A stretch of DNA of 64,000 bases. Source: Paenibacillus sp. A3 (lineage in GTDB: Bacteria > Bacillota > Bacilli > Paenibacillales > NBRC-103111). Position numbers and translations under genes: made by a program. Location of the stretch: positions 1 to 64,000 of the forward strand of contig NZ_JTHN01000046.1 in the NCBI RefSeq assembly GCF_001399685.1. The letters are read 5' to 3'. Under the pieces are notes generated by a model. It was not told where the DNA came from and did not search any database. It saw nothing but the letters and a program-made list of their open reading frames with translations. Positions 35,572-44,738 of the stretch are shown here, piece by piece; within the stretch, counting starts at the first letter, position 1, and each line of letters opens with the position of its first letter.

Positions 35572-37029
35572 TTACCCGCAGGTGCAGTTCAGCACCGGCT
35601 TGCGGGCAGCCAGCGTTTCATCGAGCCGTCTGACGACGGTCGTGTACGGAGCGTTTAAGAGCAGGTCCGGCTGCTCCTCGGCTTCCTTGGCGATCCGGAT
35701 CATCGTATCGATAAACGCGTCGAGCGTCTCCTTGCTTTCCGTCTCCGTCGGCTCGATCATGATGCATTCCTCGACGTTGAGCGGGAAGTAAATGGTCGGC
35801 GGATGGTAGCCGAAATCGAGCAGGCGCTTGGCGACGTCGAGCGTCCGCACGCCGTACTTTTTGAGGCCGCGTCCGGACATGACGAACTCGTGCTTGCAGA
35901 CGCCCGGATATGGCATCTCGTAATACGGAGCAAGCCGGTGCATCATGTAGTTGGCGTTCAGCACCGCGCATTCCGATACTTCGCGGAGTCCCTCCGGACC
36001 GTACGTGCGGATATACGTATACGCCCGGACGAGAATGCCGAAGTTGCCGTTATAAGCTTTCACCCGTCCGATCGAGTCCGGACGGTCGGAGTCGAGATAG
36101 AACGTGCCGTCCTCGCGGCGGGCTACGATCGGCTTCGGCAGGAACGGAATGAGCTTGCTTTTCACGCCGACCGGTCCTGCGCCCGGACCGCCGCCGCCGT
36201 GCGGGGTGCTCATCGTCTTGTGCAGGTTGAGATGCACGACGTCGAAGCCCATGTCGCCGGGGCGCGTAATGCCCATGATGGCGTTGGAGTTGGCTCCGTC
36301 ATAATAGAGCAATCCGCCCGCCTCGTGCACGATCTCTGCGATTTCCACGATGTGCTCCTCGAACAAGCCGAGCGTGCTCGGGTTCGTCAGCATGAGCGCG
36401 GCCGTATCGGGACCGACCGCCGCGCGCAGCGCGTCCAGATCGACGAGGCCCTGCTCGTTCGACTTGATCGTCAGCGTCTCGAAGCCGGCCGTCGTCGCGC
36501 TGGCCGGGTTCGTCCCGTGCGAGGAGTCCGGCACGATGACCTTGGTCCGCGTCTCGCCCCGGCTTTCGTGGTAAGCGCGGATCATCATGAGCCCCGTCCA
36601 TTCGCCGTGCGCTCCCGCGGCCGGCTGCAGCGTCACCTGATCCATGCCGGTAAGCGCGGCAAGGTCGTTCTGAAGCGTGTACAGCAGCTCCAGCGCCCCT
36701 TGAACGCTGGATTCCGGCTGATACGGGTGAATCCCGGCGAACCCGGGGAAACGCGCCGTATCTTCGTTAATTTTCGGATTGTATTTCATCGTGCAGGAGC
36801 CGAGCGGATAGAAGCCGTTGTCTACGCCGAAGTTGAGGCGCGACAGCTCGGTGTAATGCCGGATGACGTCGACCTCGTACACTTCCGGCAGGGCGGCTGG
36901 CTCGCTGCGAAGCAGGTGGGACGGAACCAACTCGGCGGCTTCCGTCTCCGGGACGTCGCAGGCGGGCAGCGAGTATGCGACGCGCCCCGGCTGGCTCAGC
37001 TCGAAAATGAGCGCTTTTTCCGGTTTCAT
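35572..37029 (-). CDS. gcvPB: Glycine dehydrogenase (decarboxylating) subunit 2
   Basis: A 485-aa PLP-binding half of the glycine cleavage P-protein. The PLP lysine is Lys271 in [20 protein letters not shown]. Other family landmarks are [13 protein letters not shown] near 78-90 and a C-terminal NCTCG. Overlaps gcvPA by 4 nt. With gcvPA it decarboxylates glycine and loads the aminomethyl group on GcvH. Last gene of gcvT-gcvPA-gcvPB. Confidence 0.97.
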   Translation of the reverse strand: MKPEKALIFELSQPGRVAYSLPACDVPETEAAELVPSHLLRSEPAALPEVYEVDVIRHYTELSRLNFGVDNGFYPLGSCTMKYNPKINEDTARFPGFAGIHPYQPESSVQGALELLYTLQNDLAALTGMDQVTLQPAAGAHGEWTGLMMIRAYHESRGETRTKVIVPDSSHGTNPASATTAGFETLTIKSNEQGLVDLDALRAAVGPDTAALMLTNPSTLGLFEEHIVEIAEIVHEAGGLLYYDGANSNAIMGITRPGDMGFDVVHLNLHKTMSTPHGGGGPGAGPVGVKSKLIPFLPKPIVARREDGTFYLDSDRPDSIGRVKAYNGNFGILVRAYTYIRTYGPEGLREVSECAVLNANYMMHRLAPYYEMPYPGVCKHEFVMSGRGLKKYGVRTLDVAKRLLDFGYHPPTIYFPLNVEECIMIEPTETESKETLDAFIDTMIRIAKEAEEQPDLLLNAPYTTVVRRLDETLAARKPVLNCTCG

Positions 37030-38384
37030 ACGAGTTCCCCCAATCGTGCTGCAAATTCGTCAATTTCGGCTTTGGTCCGTTTTTCGGTAACGGCGACGAG
37101 CATATGGTTCTGAAGCTCCGGATAATAGCGGCCCAGATCGAGCCCTCCGATAAATCCGGCTTCCAGCAGCCGTTCGTTCAAGTCCGCGATATTCGCGTTC
37201 GCCGGAAGGCTCACGACGAATTCGTTGAAGAAAGGCGCCGTGAACGGCAGCGACGGGCCTTCGAGTTTCGCCAGCTCGCGCGCGGCATAGTGGGATTTCT
37301 GCAGATTCAGGCTTCCCACTTCGCGCATTCCTTCCTTGCCCATTGTGGATAGGTAGATAGAGGCGCACAGGGCCAGCAGTGCCTGGTTCGAACAAATGTT
37401 CGAGGTCGCTTTCTCGCGGCGGATGTGCTGCTCCCGGGCTTGCAGCGTCAGCACAAAGCCGCGCTTGCCGTCGCGGTCGACCGTCTGGCCGACGATCCGG
37501 CCGGGCATGCGGCGCATCAGCGGCTCGGAGACGGAGAAAAATCCGCAGGTCGGGCCGCCGAACGCCGGATGAATGCCGAGCGGCTGGGCATCGCCCACGA
37601 CGATGTCCGCGCCGAGCTTGCCGGGCGCTTCCAGCAGTCCGAGCGACATCGGATTCGTGCTGACGACGAACAGCGCTTTGCGGCTGTGAGTGATCGGTTC
37701 GATCGCCGCCAGATCCTCGATGCAGCCGAAGAAGTTCGGCGACTGCACGATGACGGCGGCGGTATCGTCGGTTACAGCAGCTTTAAGCTGCTCCAGATCG
37801 GTCACGCCGTCCGCATAGTCGACCTCTACCACGTTCAGGTTGAGGCCGCGCGCCGTCGTGCGCATAATTTCGCGCGCCTCGGGATGGACGGTCCGCGAGA
37901 TGACGATTTGCTTCCGCTGCGTGGCTCCGCTGGCGAGAGCGCCCGCTTCGGCCAGAGCCGTTGCGCCGTCGTACATGCTGGCGTTGGCGACTTTCATGCC
38001 GGTCAGCTCGCAAATGTACGATTGGAATTCGAAAATCGCCTGCAGCTCCCCTTGGCTGATTTCCGGCTGATACGGCGTGTAGGCCGTATAAAATTCCGAA
38101 CGGGAAATCATATGATTGATGACGACGGGCACGTGATGATCGTACAGGCCCGCGCCCAGAAAACTGGCGTATTGGCTCGTATCCGCATTACGCGAAGCGA
38201 GCTGCTTCATATGCTTCAGCAGCGAGATTTCGTCCAGCGCGCCGGACATCGGCAGCGTGCCGCGGTAGCGGATCGGTTCGGGAATGTCTCGAAACAGCTC
38301 TTCGACCGAGTCGACGCCGATCGTGCGAAGCATGTCGGCCCGATCCCGGTCGGTCATAGGCAAATACCGGTGTTTGACGCTCAT
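37026..38384 (-). CDS. gcvPA: Glycine dehydrogenase (decarboxylating) subunit 1
   Basis: A 452-aa N-terminal half of the split P-protein (typical [14 protein letters not shown] start, [23 protein letters not shown]). It pairs with gcvPB, overlapping its start by 4 nt. It begins 36 nt after gcvT. Split P-protein is the normal form in Bacilli. Confidence 0.97.
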   Translation of the reverse strand: MSVKHRYLPMTDRDRADMLRTIGVDSVEELFRDIPEPIRYRGTLPMSGALDEISLLKHMKQLASRNADTSQYASFLGAGLYDHHVPVVINHMISRSEFYTAYTPYQPEISQGELQAIFEFQSYICELTGMKVANASMYDGATALAEAGALASGATQRKQIVISRTVHPEAREIMRTTARGLNLNVVEVDYADGVTDLEQLKAAVTDDTAAVIVQSPNFFGCIEDLAAIEPITHSRKALFVVSTNPMSLGLLEAPGKLGADIVVGDAQPLGIHPAFGGPTCGFFSVSEPLMRRMPGRIVGQTVDRDGKRGFVLTLQAREQHIRREKATSNICSNQALLALCASIYLSTMGKEGMREVGSLNLQKSHYAARELAKLEGPSLPFTAPFFNEFVVSLPANANIADLNERLLEAGFIGGLDLGRYYPELQNHMLVAVTEKRTKAEIDEFAARLGELV

Positions 38385-38420
38385 TGTATGGGTTTCACTC
38401 CTTGTCGGTTCTCGCTTCTG

Positions 38421-39530
38421 TTAGGATTTTACGTTTCGACGATAGAACGGCGCTTTAATGACAACGGCCTTCAACCGGTTGCCCCGGATTTCCACTTCTA
38501 CTTCGGTGCCCGGCTCGCCATATTCCGCTTGAACCAGTGCCAGACCTAGATTTCGCTTAAGCGTGGGGGATTGCGTCCCGGTGGTCACTTCGCCGATCTG
38601 CCGGTCGCCGGCATAGACGGGATAATGGGAGCGGGGAATGCCCCGGTCGATCATCTCGATGCCGACGAGCTTGCGCGGCACGCCTTCTTCCTTCTGGCGG
38701 AGCAGCGCGTCCCGGCCGATAAAGTCGTCTTTCGCCAGCTTGACGAAGAAGCCGAGGCCCGCCTCCAACGGCGTAATCTTGTCGGAGAGCTCCTGCCCGT
38801 ACAGCGGCAGCTTGGCCTCAAACCGCAGCGTATCCCGCGCGCCGAGTCCGGCGGGCGTCAGACCGAGCGGCTCGCCCGCTTCCATCAGCCCTTTCCACAG
38901 CGCGGGGGCGTCATCCGCGGCGACATAAAACTCGAAGCCGTCTTCGCCGGTGTAGCCGGTGCGGGAGACGAGCACGGGCACTCCGCATACCCTAACTTCA
39001 GGAATAAAGTGGAACGGTGACAGCGCATTCAAATCGGCGTCCGTGACGCGGGCGGCAATCGCTTGAGCGTTCGGGCCTTGCAGCGCCAGAAGCGCCGTCG
39101 TATCCGATTTGTTCTCCAGGGAGACATCGCCGAGCAGATGCGATTCCAGCCAGCGGAAGTCTTTGTCGATATTGGAGGCATTGACGACGAGCATAAATTG
39201 ATCGGCCGACAGCCGGTAGACGAGCAGATCGTCGACGACGCCCCCGTCTTCGTAGCACATCAGCGTATACTGCGCCTGGCCGTCGGCAAGCCGCGAGACG
39301 TCATTCGTCGTGACCCGCTGGAGGAACGTCTCCGCAAAGGTGCCGGTCACGAGAAATTCGCCCATGTGCGATACGTCGAACAGGCCGGCCTGCTGTCTGA
39401 CCGCTTCGTGTTCACGTCCAATGCCGGTGAATTGGACCGGCAGCTCCCAGCCGCCGAAGTCGATGCAGCGGACACCGGGGTACTCGGCATACAAAGGGAA
39501 CAACGGCGTTCTTTTCAATGACGGATTCAA
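38421..39530 (-). CDS. gcvT: Glycine cleavage system aminomethyltransferase (T-protein)
   Basis: A 369-aa tetrahydrofolate-dependent enzyme that releases ammonia and makes methylene-THF. Motifs: [52 protein letters not shown]. The start is TTG 39530, where GAGGTG lies 6 nt upstream; the longer reading from 39602 begins inside the riboswitch terminator. Transcribed from a promoter at 39.9 kb through a tandem glycine riboswitch. Confidence 0.96.
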   Translation of the reverse strand: MNPSLKRTPLFPLYAEYPGVRCIDFGGWELPVQFTGIGREHEAVRQQAGLFDVSHMGEFLVTGTFAETFLQRVTTNDVSRLADGQAQYTLMCYEDGGVVDDLLVYRLSADQFMLVVNASNIDKDFRWLESHLLGDVSLENKSDTTALLALQGPNAQAIAARVTDADLNALSPFHFIPEVRVCGVPVLVSRTGYTGEDGFEFYVAADDAPALWKGLMEAGEPLGLTPAGLGARDTLRFEAKLPLYGQELSDKITPLEAGLGFFVKLAKDDFIGRDALLRQKEEGVPRKLVGIEMIDRGIPRSHYPVYAGDRQIGEVTTGTQSPTLKRNLGLALVQAEYGEPGTEVEVEIRGNRLKAVVIKAPFYRRNVKS

Positions 39531-39577
39531 TCGAATCACCTCGGTCGTAGTTTGGGATTGCGATACGCTTTCATGCC

Positions 39578-39650
39578 AAAAAAGGACAGGACGAAAAGGC
39601 AACTAAAGCATGCCAAAATCGCATGCCTGCGCTGTCTTTTCGCTCTGTCC
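39578..39650 (-). terminator. Glycine-riboswitch expression-platform terminator (gcvT side)
   Basis: Minus strand: GGACAG (39650) pairs with CTGTCC (39584), with a further CGAAAAG/CTTTTCG stretch and an inner GCATGC hairpin, followed by six T. Its 5' arm overlaps the end of the second aptamer. Confidence 0.8.
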
Positions 39651-39858
39651 TTTGTACCTGAGAGTTACCTTGCAGCCGTCTTCCGGGATGGAAGCGGTCG
39701 TACAAGTTTCCCCTTGGGTGACCCTGAGCTTGCTTAAAGCAAGGAGGGTGCTCTCCAGAGTTGCGTCCGGTAGAGGTCCTTTTGCCTGAGAGATTCACCC
39801 GGCTCGGCGGGCTTACTCCTTCGGCGCTACCGTACGTTCCGGTAATCTCTCCCTTTAC
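39644..39858 (-). promoter_or_regulatory. Tandem glycine riboswitch upstream of gcvT
   Basis: Minus strand shows two aptamers. The first has GGGAGAG, GCGCCGAAGGAGTAA and CTCTCAGGCAAAAGGACC; the second has CTCTGGAGAG, CCCAAGGGG and CTCTCAGGTACAAAGGACAG. These are the conserved glycine-aptamer blocks. Glycine binding should prevent the terminator and switch the operon on. Confidence 0.95.
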
Positions 39859-39896
39859 GTTCATCCGCGTTATTCGGTTGCATAGCTCTATATTCA

Positions 39897-39925
39897 TTAA
39901 TACTCTAAAGAGCAGGCTGTGTCAA
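39897..39925 (-). promoter_or_regulatory. SigA promoter of the gcvT operon
   Basis: Minus strand TTGACA, 17 bp, TATTAA. Confidence 0.75.
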
Positions 39926-39959
39926 CCGCAAACGTCAGGCAAGATTTTGGTGCGTATTC

Positions 39960-39988
39960 TTGACATCCCTATCCGGTTGAATTACTCT
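39960..39988 (+). promoter_or_regulatory. SigA promoter of the gcvH-sda operon
   Basis: TTGACA, 17 bp, TACTCT, diverging from the gcvT promoter with 34 bp between the -35 boxes. Confidence 0.7.
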
Positions 39989-40023
39989 TGAAGGAGATGT
40001 GAAATACAGCGAATGACGATGGT

Positions 40024-40214
40024 TGGGAGAGACCGGAGCGGCCGCGATAAGCCCGCGCAAGGCACCGAAGGAGCAAGTCGCCAAACCTGCCGAATGGCGA
40101 TTAATCTCTCAGGTAAACGTACCGCCATCCGACGCGCCTCTGGAGAGAGCGTAAGCCACCAAAGGGGTAACGGCGCGACGAAGCGGCCCTAAACTCTCAG
40201 GTACCCGGGACAGA
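40024..40214 (+). promoter_or_regulatory. Tandem glycine riboswitch upstream of gcvH
   Basis: Aptamer 1: GGGAGAGACCGG, GCACCGAAGGAGCAA, TCTCTCAGGTAAACGTACC. Aptamer 2: CTCTGGAGAGAGC, CCACCAAAGGGGTAA, ACTCTCAGGTACCCGGGACAGAG. Complete two-aptamer form on the opposite strand from the gcvT copy. A 290-nt stretch (40215-40504) between it and gcvH holds the terminator and no gene. Confidence 0.95.
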
Positions 40215-40248
40215 GAACAAGGCGAGATGCCTTTTCCTGTCCTTTTTT
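40208..40248 (+). terminator. Glycine-riboswitch terminator (gcvH side)
   Basis: GGACAG/CTGTCC outer stem with inner AAGGC/GCCTT, followed by TTTTTT. Confidence 0.85.
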
Positions 40249-40504
40249 GGCGTTTGCGAGCAAGCTGGCGAAGCCGGACAATCTGAGTGGAAGCGCTTCA
40301 ATTCGATCATGGCGCGGCTGACAATTCGGCTGACGCGGATAAAGCGCCGGTATTGGCGGATACGCTAAGAGGAAGCAAGCTGCTTTGCCGGACGGCAAGC
40401 AAGGCGGAGCGGAAACATGATAGGGGCAGAGCTGCCGTCATGCTGCTGCCCGCGTTTTCAAAGCGATAGGGATCTATTCATTCCAGGAGAAAAGGGTGCT
40501 GACG

Positions 40505-40903
40505 ATGAGTGAAGTAAAAGCGGGATTGCGTTATACGGAGGAGCATGAATGGGCGGAAAAGATCGGGCCGACGTCCGTGCGGATAGGCATTACGGATTTT
40601 GCCCAGCATCAGCTTGGAGACATCGTGTTCGTCGAGCTGCCGAAGCTCGGCGCCAAGCTGGAGGCGCATGCGCCGATGGGAACGATCGAATCCGTCAAAA
40701 CGGTATCCGATCTGTTCAGTCCGGTAGCAGGGACGGTGACGAAGGTGAACGAAGCGCTGCTCGATTCGCCGGAGCTGGTCAACAGCGAGCCGTACGGAGC
40801 CGGTTGGATCGTGGAAGTGGAAATCGACGGAGAGATCGGCCAAGCGCTGGAGAGCTTGCTTACCGCCGAAGCCTACGGCGAATTCGTCGCAAGCCAGGAC
40901 TAA
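40505..40903 (+). CDS. gcvH: Glycine cleavage system H protein
   Basis: A 132-aa lipoyl carrier protein that shuttles the aminomethyl group between P, T and L proteins. The lipoylated lysine is Lys65 in GTIESVKTVSD; RYTEEHEWAE and FVELPK are typical. ATG 40505 with AAAGGG 8 nt upstream; a GTG at 40496 (3 codons earlier) is an alternative behind AGGAG. Separated from the other gcv genes and placed under its own glycine riboswitch. Confidence 0.96.
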   Translation: MSEVKAGLRYTEEHEWAEKIGPTSVRIGITDFAQHQLGDIVFVELPKLGAKLEAHAPMGTIESVKTVSDLFSPVAGTVTKVNEALLDSPELVNSEPYGAGWIVEVEIDGEIGQALESLLTAEAYGEFVASQD

Positions 40904-40984
40904 CCGTCCGGCAAAGCGGGGAGAATCGTTTGGAACAAAAACCGGCGGTCAAAGCGGACGAACCGTTGAAAGAGGGCATGTCCA

Positions 40985-41668
40985 ATGCGCTTTAAGCATG
41001 TATTTACGATTATCGGGCCGGCGATGGTCGGTCCGTCCAGCTCCCACACGGCCGGTGCGGTTCGCATCGGCCGTGTGGCGCGGCAGCTGCTCGGCTGCAG
41101 GCCGGAGAAGGCCCGCGTGCTTCTGTACGAATCGTTCGCGGAGACGTACTGGGGCCACGGCACCGATCTGGCGATCGCCGGAGGGCTGCTCGACTACGAT
41201 ACGGACGATCCCCGCATTCCGCATGTGCTGGAAGAAGCCCGGTCGCTCGGCATGGAGATCACGTTCGAGCCGGGAACCGGGGCTGCGCCTCATCCGAACT
41301 CGGCCAAAATCGAGCTGTGGTCGGGCGATCGCTATGCGGAGGTATTGGGCGCTTCCATCGGCGGGGGGAATATTGAGATTCATTCGCTGAACGGCTTTGA
41401 CGTCAGCTGCACAGGGCAGTACCCGATGCTGGTGATCAAGCATTCGGACCGTACGGGAATTCTCGCCTCGATCACGAAGGTCGTCAGCGAGGCGGGAGTC
41501 AATATCGGCTTTATGGATGTCGACCGCAAAGGTCGTCAAGGCGAAGCGATGACGGTTATCGAGATGGATTCGGCTCCGCCGGAGGGCATGCTGGAGTCCA
41601 TACGCCTGCTGCCGGACGTGGCGGACGCGACGATCATCGATTTGGCACAAAGGAGCGGGAGAGCATGA
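40985..41668 (+). CDS. sdaAB: L-serine ammonia-lyase, iron-sulfur-dependent, beta subunit
   Basis: A 227-aa subunit of the [4Fe-4S] serine deaminase that turns L-serine into pyruvate and ammonia. The GPSSSHTAGAVRIGR segment is diagnostic, and an ACT-like domain fills about 148-220 (YPMLVIKHSDRTGILASI). Starts 81 nt after gcvH, with GAAAGAGGG upstream, and overlaps sdaAA by 4 nt. Confidence 0.95.
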   Translation: MRFKHVFTIIGPAMVGPSSSHTAGAVRIGRVARQLLGCRPEKARVLLYESFAETYWGHGTDLAIAGGLLDYDTDDPRIPHVLEEARSLGMEITFEPGTGAAPHPNSAKIELWSGDRYAEVLGASIGGGNIEIHSLNGFDVSCTGQYPMLVIKHSDRTGILASITKVVSEAGVNIGFMDVDRKGRQGEAMTVIEMDSAPPEGMLESIRLLPDVADATIIDLAQRSGRA

Positions 41669-42582
41669 GATTTCAAACGCTGCGGCAGTTGGCCGAACTA
41701 TGCCGCTCGGAATCGACGACGGTTGCACGCCTCATGATTGAGGAGCAGGTGAAGGAAACCGGCGAGACGAGGGAGCAGGTCATTCGTCAGATGGCGGAGT
41801 ATTATCAAACGATGAAAGAAGCGGTGCGGCGGGGAATCGAACAGCCGACGGCTTCGCGGAGCGGACTTACGGGCGGCGACGCCGGCCGGGTCGCTGCCTT
41901 CGCGGCGAGCGGCGATCCTTCCTCCGGCCGCGAAGCGAGCACGGCGATGGCCTACGCGCTTGCCGTATCGGAAGTGAACGCTTCGATGGGCCGCGTGGTG
42001 GCGACGCCGACGGCGGGCTCCTGCGGCATTATCCCCGGCGTATTCGTCAGCTCGCAGGAACGGTTCGGCTGGCCGGACGAGAAGCTGGTTGAAGGACTGT
42101 TTTGCGCGGGAGCGATCGGGTATGTCATCGCCAACAATTCATCCATTTCCGGGGCGGAGGGCGGCTGCCAGGCCGAGGTCGGTTCCGCCATCGGGATGGC
42201 GGCGGGCGCGCTGGTCGAAATGCGCGGCGGCAGCCCGGAGCAGGCGATGCATGCGGTCGGCTTGGCGTTGAAAAATACGCTGGGCCTGATCTGCGACCCG
42301 GTTGCCGGACTCGTGGAAATTCCGTGCATTGTGCGCAACGGGCTGGGCGCCGTCAACGCGCTCGCCGCTGCCGACATGGCGCTGGCCGGCGTGCGCAGCG
42401 TCATTCCGTCGGACGAAGTGATCGGCGTTATGCTGTCGGTCGGCCGGGCGATGCCGCGGGAGCACCGGGAAACGGCGCTGGGCGGACTGGCGCAGACGCC
42501 GACGGGACGGAAGCTGACGGAGCAGCTGCGTGCCCGCAAACGAAGCGGGTCGGACGAGCAGAAGGAACCTGTTCAGCCGTGA
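41665..42582 (+). CDS. sdaAA: L-serine ammonia-lyase, iron-sulfur-dependent, alpha subunit
   Basis: A 305-aa catalytic subunit. Cluster and active-site cysteines lie in TPTAGSCGIIPG, GAEGGCQAEVG and LICDPVAGLVEIPC. ATGA overlap with sdaAB. Being on the glycine-riboswitch transcript, serine deamination should rise when glycine is plentiful. Its last 10 nt overlap a minus-strand small ORF. Confidence 0.95.
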   Translation: MRFQTLRQLAELCRSESTTVARLMIEEQVKETGETREQVIRQMAEYYQTMKEAVRRGIEQPTASRSGLTGGDAGRVAAFAASGDPSSGREASTAMAYALAVSEVNASMGRVVATPTAGSCGIIPGVFVSSQERFGWPDEKLVEGLFCAGAIGYVIANNSSISGAEGGCQAEVGSAIGMAAGALVEMRGGSPEQAMHAVGLALKNTLGLICDPVAGLVEIPCIVRNGLGAVNALAAADMALAGVRSVIPSDEVIGVMLSVGRAMPREHRETALGGLAQTPTGRKLTEQLRARKRSGSDEQKEPVQP

Positions 42583-42671
42583 AGCTGGCTGTAATATTCG
42601 ATGCCCATCACTAATAGAAGAAACAGCAACAGCGAGAACGCTTTCAATAAGCGGATTTGATAGTCTGACAT
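42573..42671 (-). CDS. Predicted 32-residue membrane peptide
   Basis: A small ORF with a perfect GGAGGAG ribosome site 7 nt before its ATG. Polar N-terminus (MSDYQIRLLKAF), one hydrophobic helix (about 13-24) and a polar tail (EYYSQLHG). It converges on sdaAA, overlapping it by 10 nt. Family unknown. An inverted repeat containing a TATAAT on this strand lies about 65 bp upstream. Confidence 0.5.
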   Translation of the reverse strand: MSDYQIRLLKAFSLLLFLLLVMGIEYYSQLHG

Positions 42672-42733
42672 GGACGGGCTCCTCCTTGGAATGCGAGAAT
42701 CAGCTTGCGATTTATTCCTTGGCGCTACATCTA

Positions 42734-42756
42734 TTATACCCTTAAAAAGGGTATAA
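42734..42756. promoter_or_regulatory. Perfect inverted repeat, candidate operator
   Basis: TTATACCCTT-AAA-AAGGGTATAA, upstream of the small minus-strand gene. It includes a TATAAT-like -10 on the minus strand, so a bound protein would repress. The TATACCC/GGGTATA core recalls sites of CsoR-type repressors, but no such gene is nearby. Confidence 0.45.
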
Positions 42757-42979
42757 ATGTAAATGTATAGGTTTTCATATGAGAGGATAGGCGCATTCGC
42801 GAGGAGCGAACTGCGTCTATTTTGTCGTGCGAGCCTTGTTCCTCTGATTCATTCGTATGATTTCGGATGGTGTTGTCATCCATTTCCTCCAATCCCAAAA
42901 GATAATTTGTGTTGCATTGTAGTTTTTAGTTTTATTTTGTAGTCCGAAAAGTAGAATAAATCACAGTTTCGGAAAAACG

Positions 42980-42994
42980 TTGAAAGCGTTTTCG
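42980..42994 (+). promoter_or_regulatory. Near-consensus cre site before the AGCS symporter
   Basis: TTGAAAGCGTTTTCG matches the cre consensus at all but the last base, about 100 bp before the symporter gene. The gap 42757-43089 holds no gene. Confidence 0.45.
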
Positions 42995-43089
42995 ATTAAA
43001 GCCGCAGGCTGGAACGGAGAAATGCATTTGGTTGGAGATATCGCAAGACCGAATGGAAGCTCTATATTCTTTTGATATGAGGTGAAGAT

Positions 43090-44565
43090 ATGGAAGAACT
43101 GCTGCAGAGTATTGTTGGCGAAATTAACGAATTTTTCTGGGGGAAATTGTTGATTGTTTTACTTGTCGCTACGGGACTTTATTTCACATTCAAGTTGAAA
43201 TTTCTTCAGGTCCGCATGTTGAAGGAAATGGTCCGCGTTTTAAAAGAAGGGAAGTCCGGTTCGAAAGACGAAATTTCCCCATTTCAAGCGTTCGCGATTG
43301 GTATGGCCGCCCGCGTGGGGACGGGTAATATTACAGGGATTGCCATTGCCATTGCGTTAGGCGGCCCGGGCTCGGTCTTCTGGATGTGGGTTATTTCTAT
43401 TATTAGCTCGGCATCCAGCTTTGTTGAAAGTACGCTGGCGCAGGTCTATAAAACGAAAGATAAAAACGGCTTCCGCGGCGGTCCGTCCTATTATATGGAG
43501 AAAGGCTTAAAGCAACGTTGGATGGGCGTTTTCTTCGCGATTTTAATTACCGTGACTTTCGGTCTTATCTTCAATTCCGTACAATCCAATACGGTTACCA
43601 TTGCCTTTGAGAACGCGTTCGGCACCGACCGTTTAACAATGGGAATTCTCATGACCATCGCTTTCGCCGTGATTATCTTTGGCGGTGTAACGCGTATTGC
43701 CAAAATGGCTGAATATAAGGTTATGTTTCTGGCTGTCTTATACATTGGCGTTGCCTTATTTGTCGTGCTTACCAACATTACAAAAATGCCGGAAGTGCTT
43801 TCGCTTATTGTTAAAAACGCGTTTGGTCTTGAGCAAGTAGCAGGCGGCTCCATCGGTGCCGCTCTCATGCATGGAACGAAACGGGGCTTATTCTCGAACG
43901 AAGCCGGAATGGGGAGCGCTCCGAACGTTGCCGCGACGGCAACCACAAGTCATCCGGTGAAACAAGGACTTATTCAAGCCTTTGGTGTATTGACGGATAC
44001 GCTCATCGTCTGTACGAGCACGGCATTTATTATTTTGCTCTCCGATGCGTACAAACAACCGGGGCTAAGCGGCATTGCGCTTTCACAAGCGGCATTAAGC
44101 GAGCACATTGGCTCTTGGGCATCAGGCTGTCTTGCTATTTTTGTCTTCCTGTTTGCCTTTGGTTCGCTGATTGGCAACTATTATTACGGGGAAACGAATA
44201 TTCGATTTCTTCACACAAGTAAAACATGGCTGATGGTCTACCGAATCGGCGCGATCGCCATGGTCGTATTCGGCTCGATCGCAAAGGTTCAATTGGTATG
44301 GGATTTGGCCGATTTATTTATGGGCCTGATGGTTATCGTAAACTTGATAGCGATCCTCTGGCTGTCCAAAATCGCCTTCGCAGCTTTGCAGGACTACGTC
44401 AAGCAGAAGAAGGCCGGGCTTGATCCGGTATTTTATCGAGACAGCATTGAAGGTCTCACCAACGCCGAATGCTGGGAGAAGCGTCCAACGGTTTCCCGGA
44501 CACCTGAAGTTCAAACATCGGGCATGCCTATTAATCATCAAACGCAGCGGATGGAAAACGTATAA
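43090..44565 (+). CDS. AGCS-family alanine/glycine:cation symporter
   Basis: A 491-aa Na+- or H+-coupled amino-acid importer with about 11 helices. Family landmarks are GMAARVGTGNITGIA near 75-88, GPGSVFWMW, FRGGPSYYMEKGL and GLFSNEAGMGSAPN. It resembles Bacillus AlsT. Its position beside the glycine and serine genes suggests glycine, alanine or serine as substrate. GAGGTGA precedes the ATG. It has its own upstream region and does not carry a glycine riboswitch. Confidence 0.94.
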   Translation: MEELLQSIVGEINEFFWGKLLIVLLVATGLYFTFKLKFLQVRMLKEMVRVLKEGKSGSKDEISPFQAFAIGMAARVGTGNITGIAIAIALGGPGSVFWMWVISIISSASSFVESTLAQVYKTKDKNGFRGGPSYYMEKGLKQRWMGVFFAILITVTFGLIFNSVQSNTVTIAFENAFGTDRLTMGILMTIAFAVIIFGGVTRIAKMAEYKVMFLAVLYIGVALFVVLTNITKMPEVLSLIVKNAFGLEQVAGGSIGAALMHGTKRGLFSNEAGMGSAPNVAATATTSHPVKQGLIQAFGVLTDTLIVCTSTAFIILLSDAYKQPGLSGIALSQAALSEHIGSWASGCLAIFVFLFAFGSLIGNYYYGETNIRFLHTSKTWLMVYRIGAIAMVVFGSIAKVQLVWDLADLFMGLMVIVNLIAILWLSKIAFAALQDYVKQKKAGLDPVFYRDSIEGLTNAECWEKRPTVSRTPEVQTSGMPINHQTQRMENV

Positions 44566-44587
44566 CAACGCTATTGGCTCGATAAAT

Positions 44588-44642
44588 CGAATATACCGGA
44601 GAAGAGACACGTACCGTTTGAGCACGGGACGTGTCTTTTTTT
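44588..44642 (+). ncRNA. Structured RNA element, copy 1, ending in a terminator
   Basis: TACCGGA (44594-44600) then GACACGTACCG (44606) pairing with CGGG-ACGTGTC, followed by seven T. It ends the symporter transcript. The unpaired TACCGGA and the 5' arm reappear at 47.4 kb, so this may be more than a plain terminator. Confidence 0.7.
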
Positions 44643-44662
44643 GATTCCCGGGCAGCGGATCG

Positions 44663-44710
44663 TTGACAATCTTCAATCGGTGATATACTGTATATATTAA
44701 TATATACAGT
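44663..44710 (+). promoter_or_regulatory. Promoter overlapped by a 24-bp perfect palindrome
   Basis: TTGACA (44663), 17 bp, TACTGT (44686). The palindrome (44687-44710; half site ACTGTATATATT and its exact complement) covers the -10 and start point. The operon's own GntR regulator is the natural candidate to bind here. Confidence 0.75.
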
Positions 44711-44738
44711 TATACACCTTCAGAGGAGTGGATATTGC

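Noticed and set aside
40281-40300. Possible cre site (GAAGCGCTTC core) before gcvH
   Set aside because: Fails the conserved 3' cytosine position of the cre consensus; too weak to list.
40189-40398. 69-aa minus-strand ORF over the gcvH riboswitch terminator
   Set aside because: Overlaps structured RNA and has no ribosome site.
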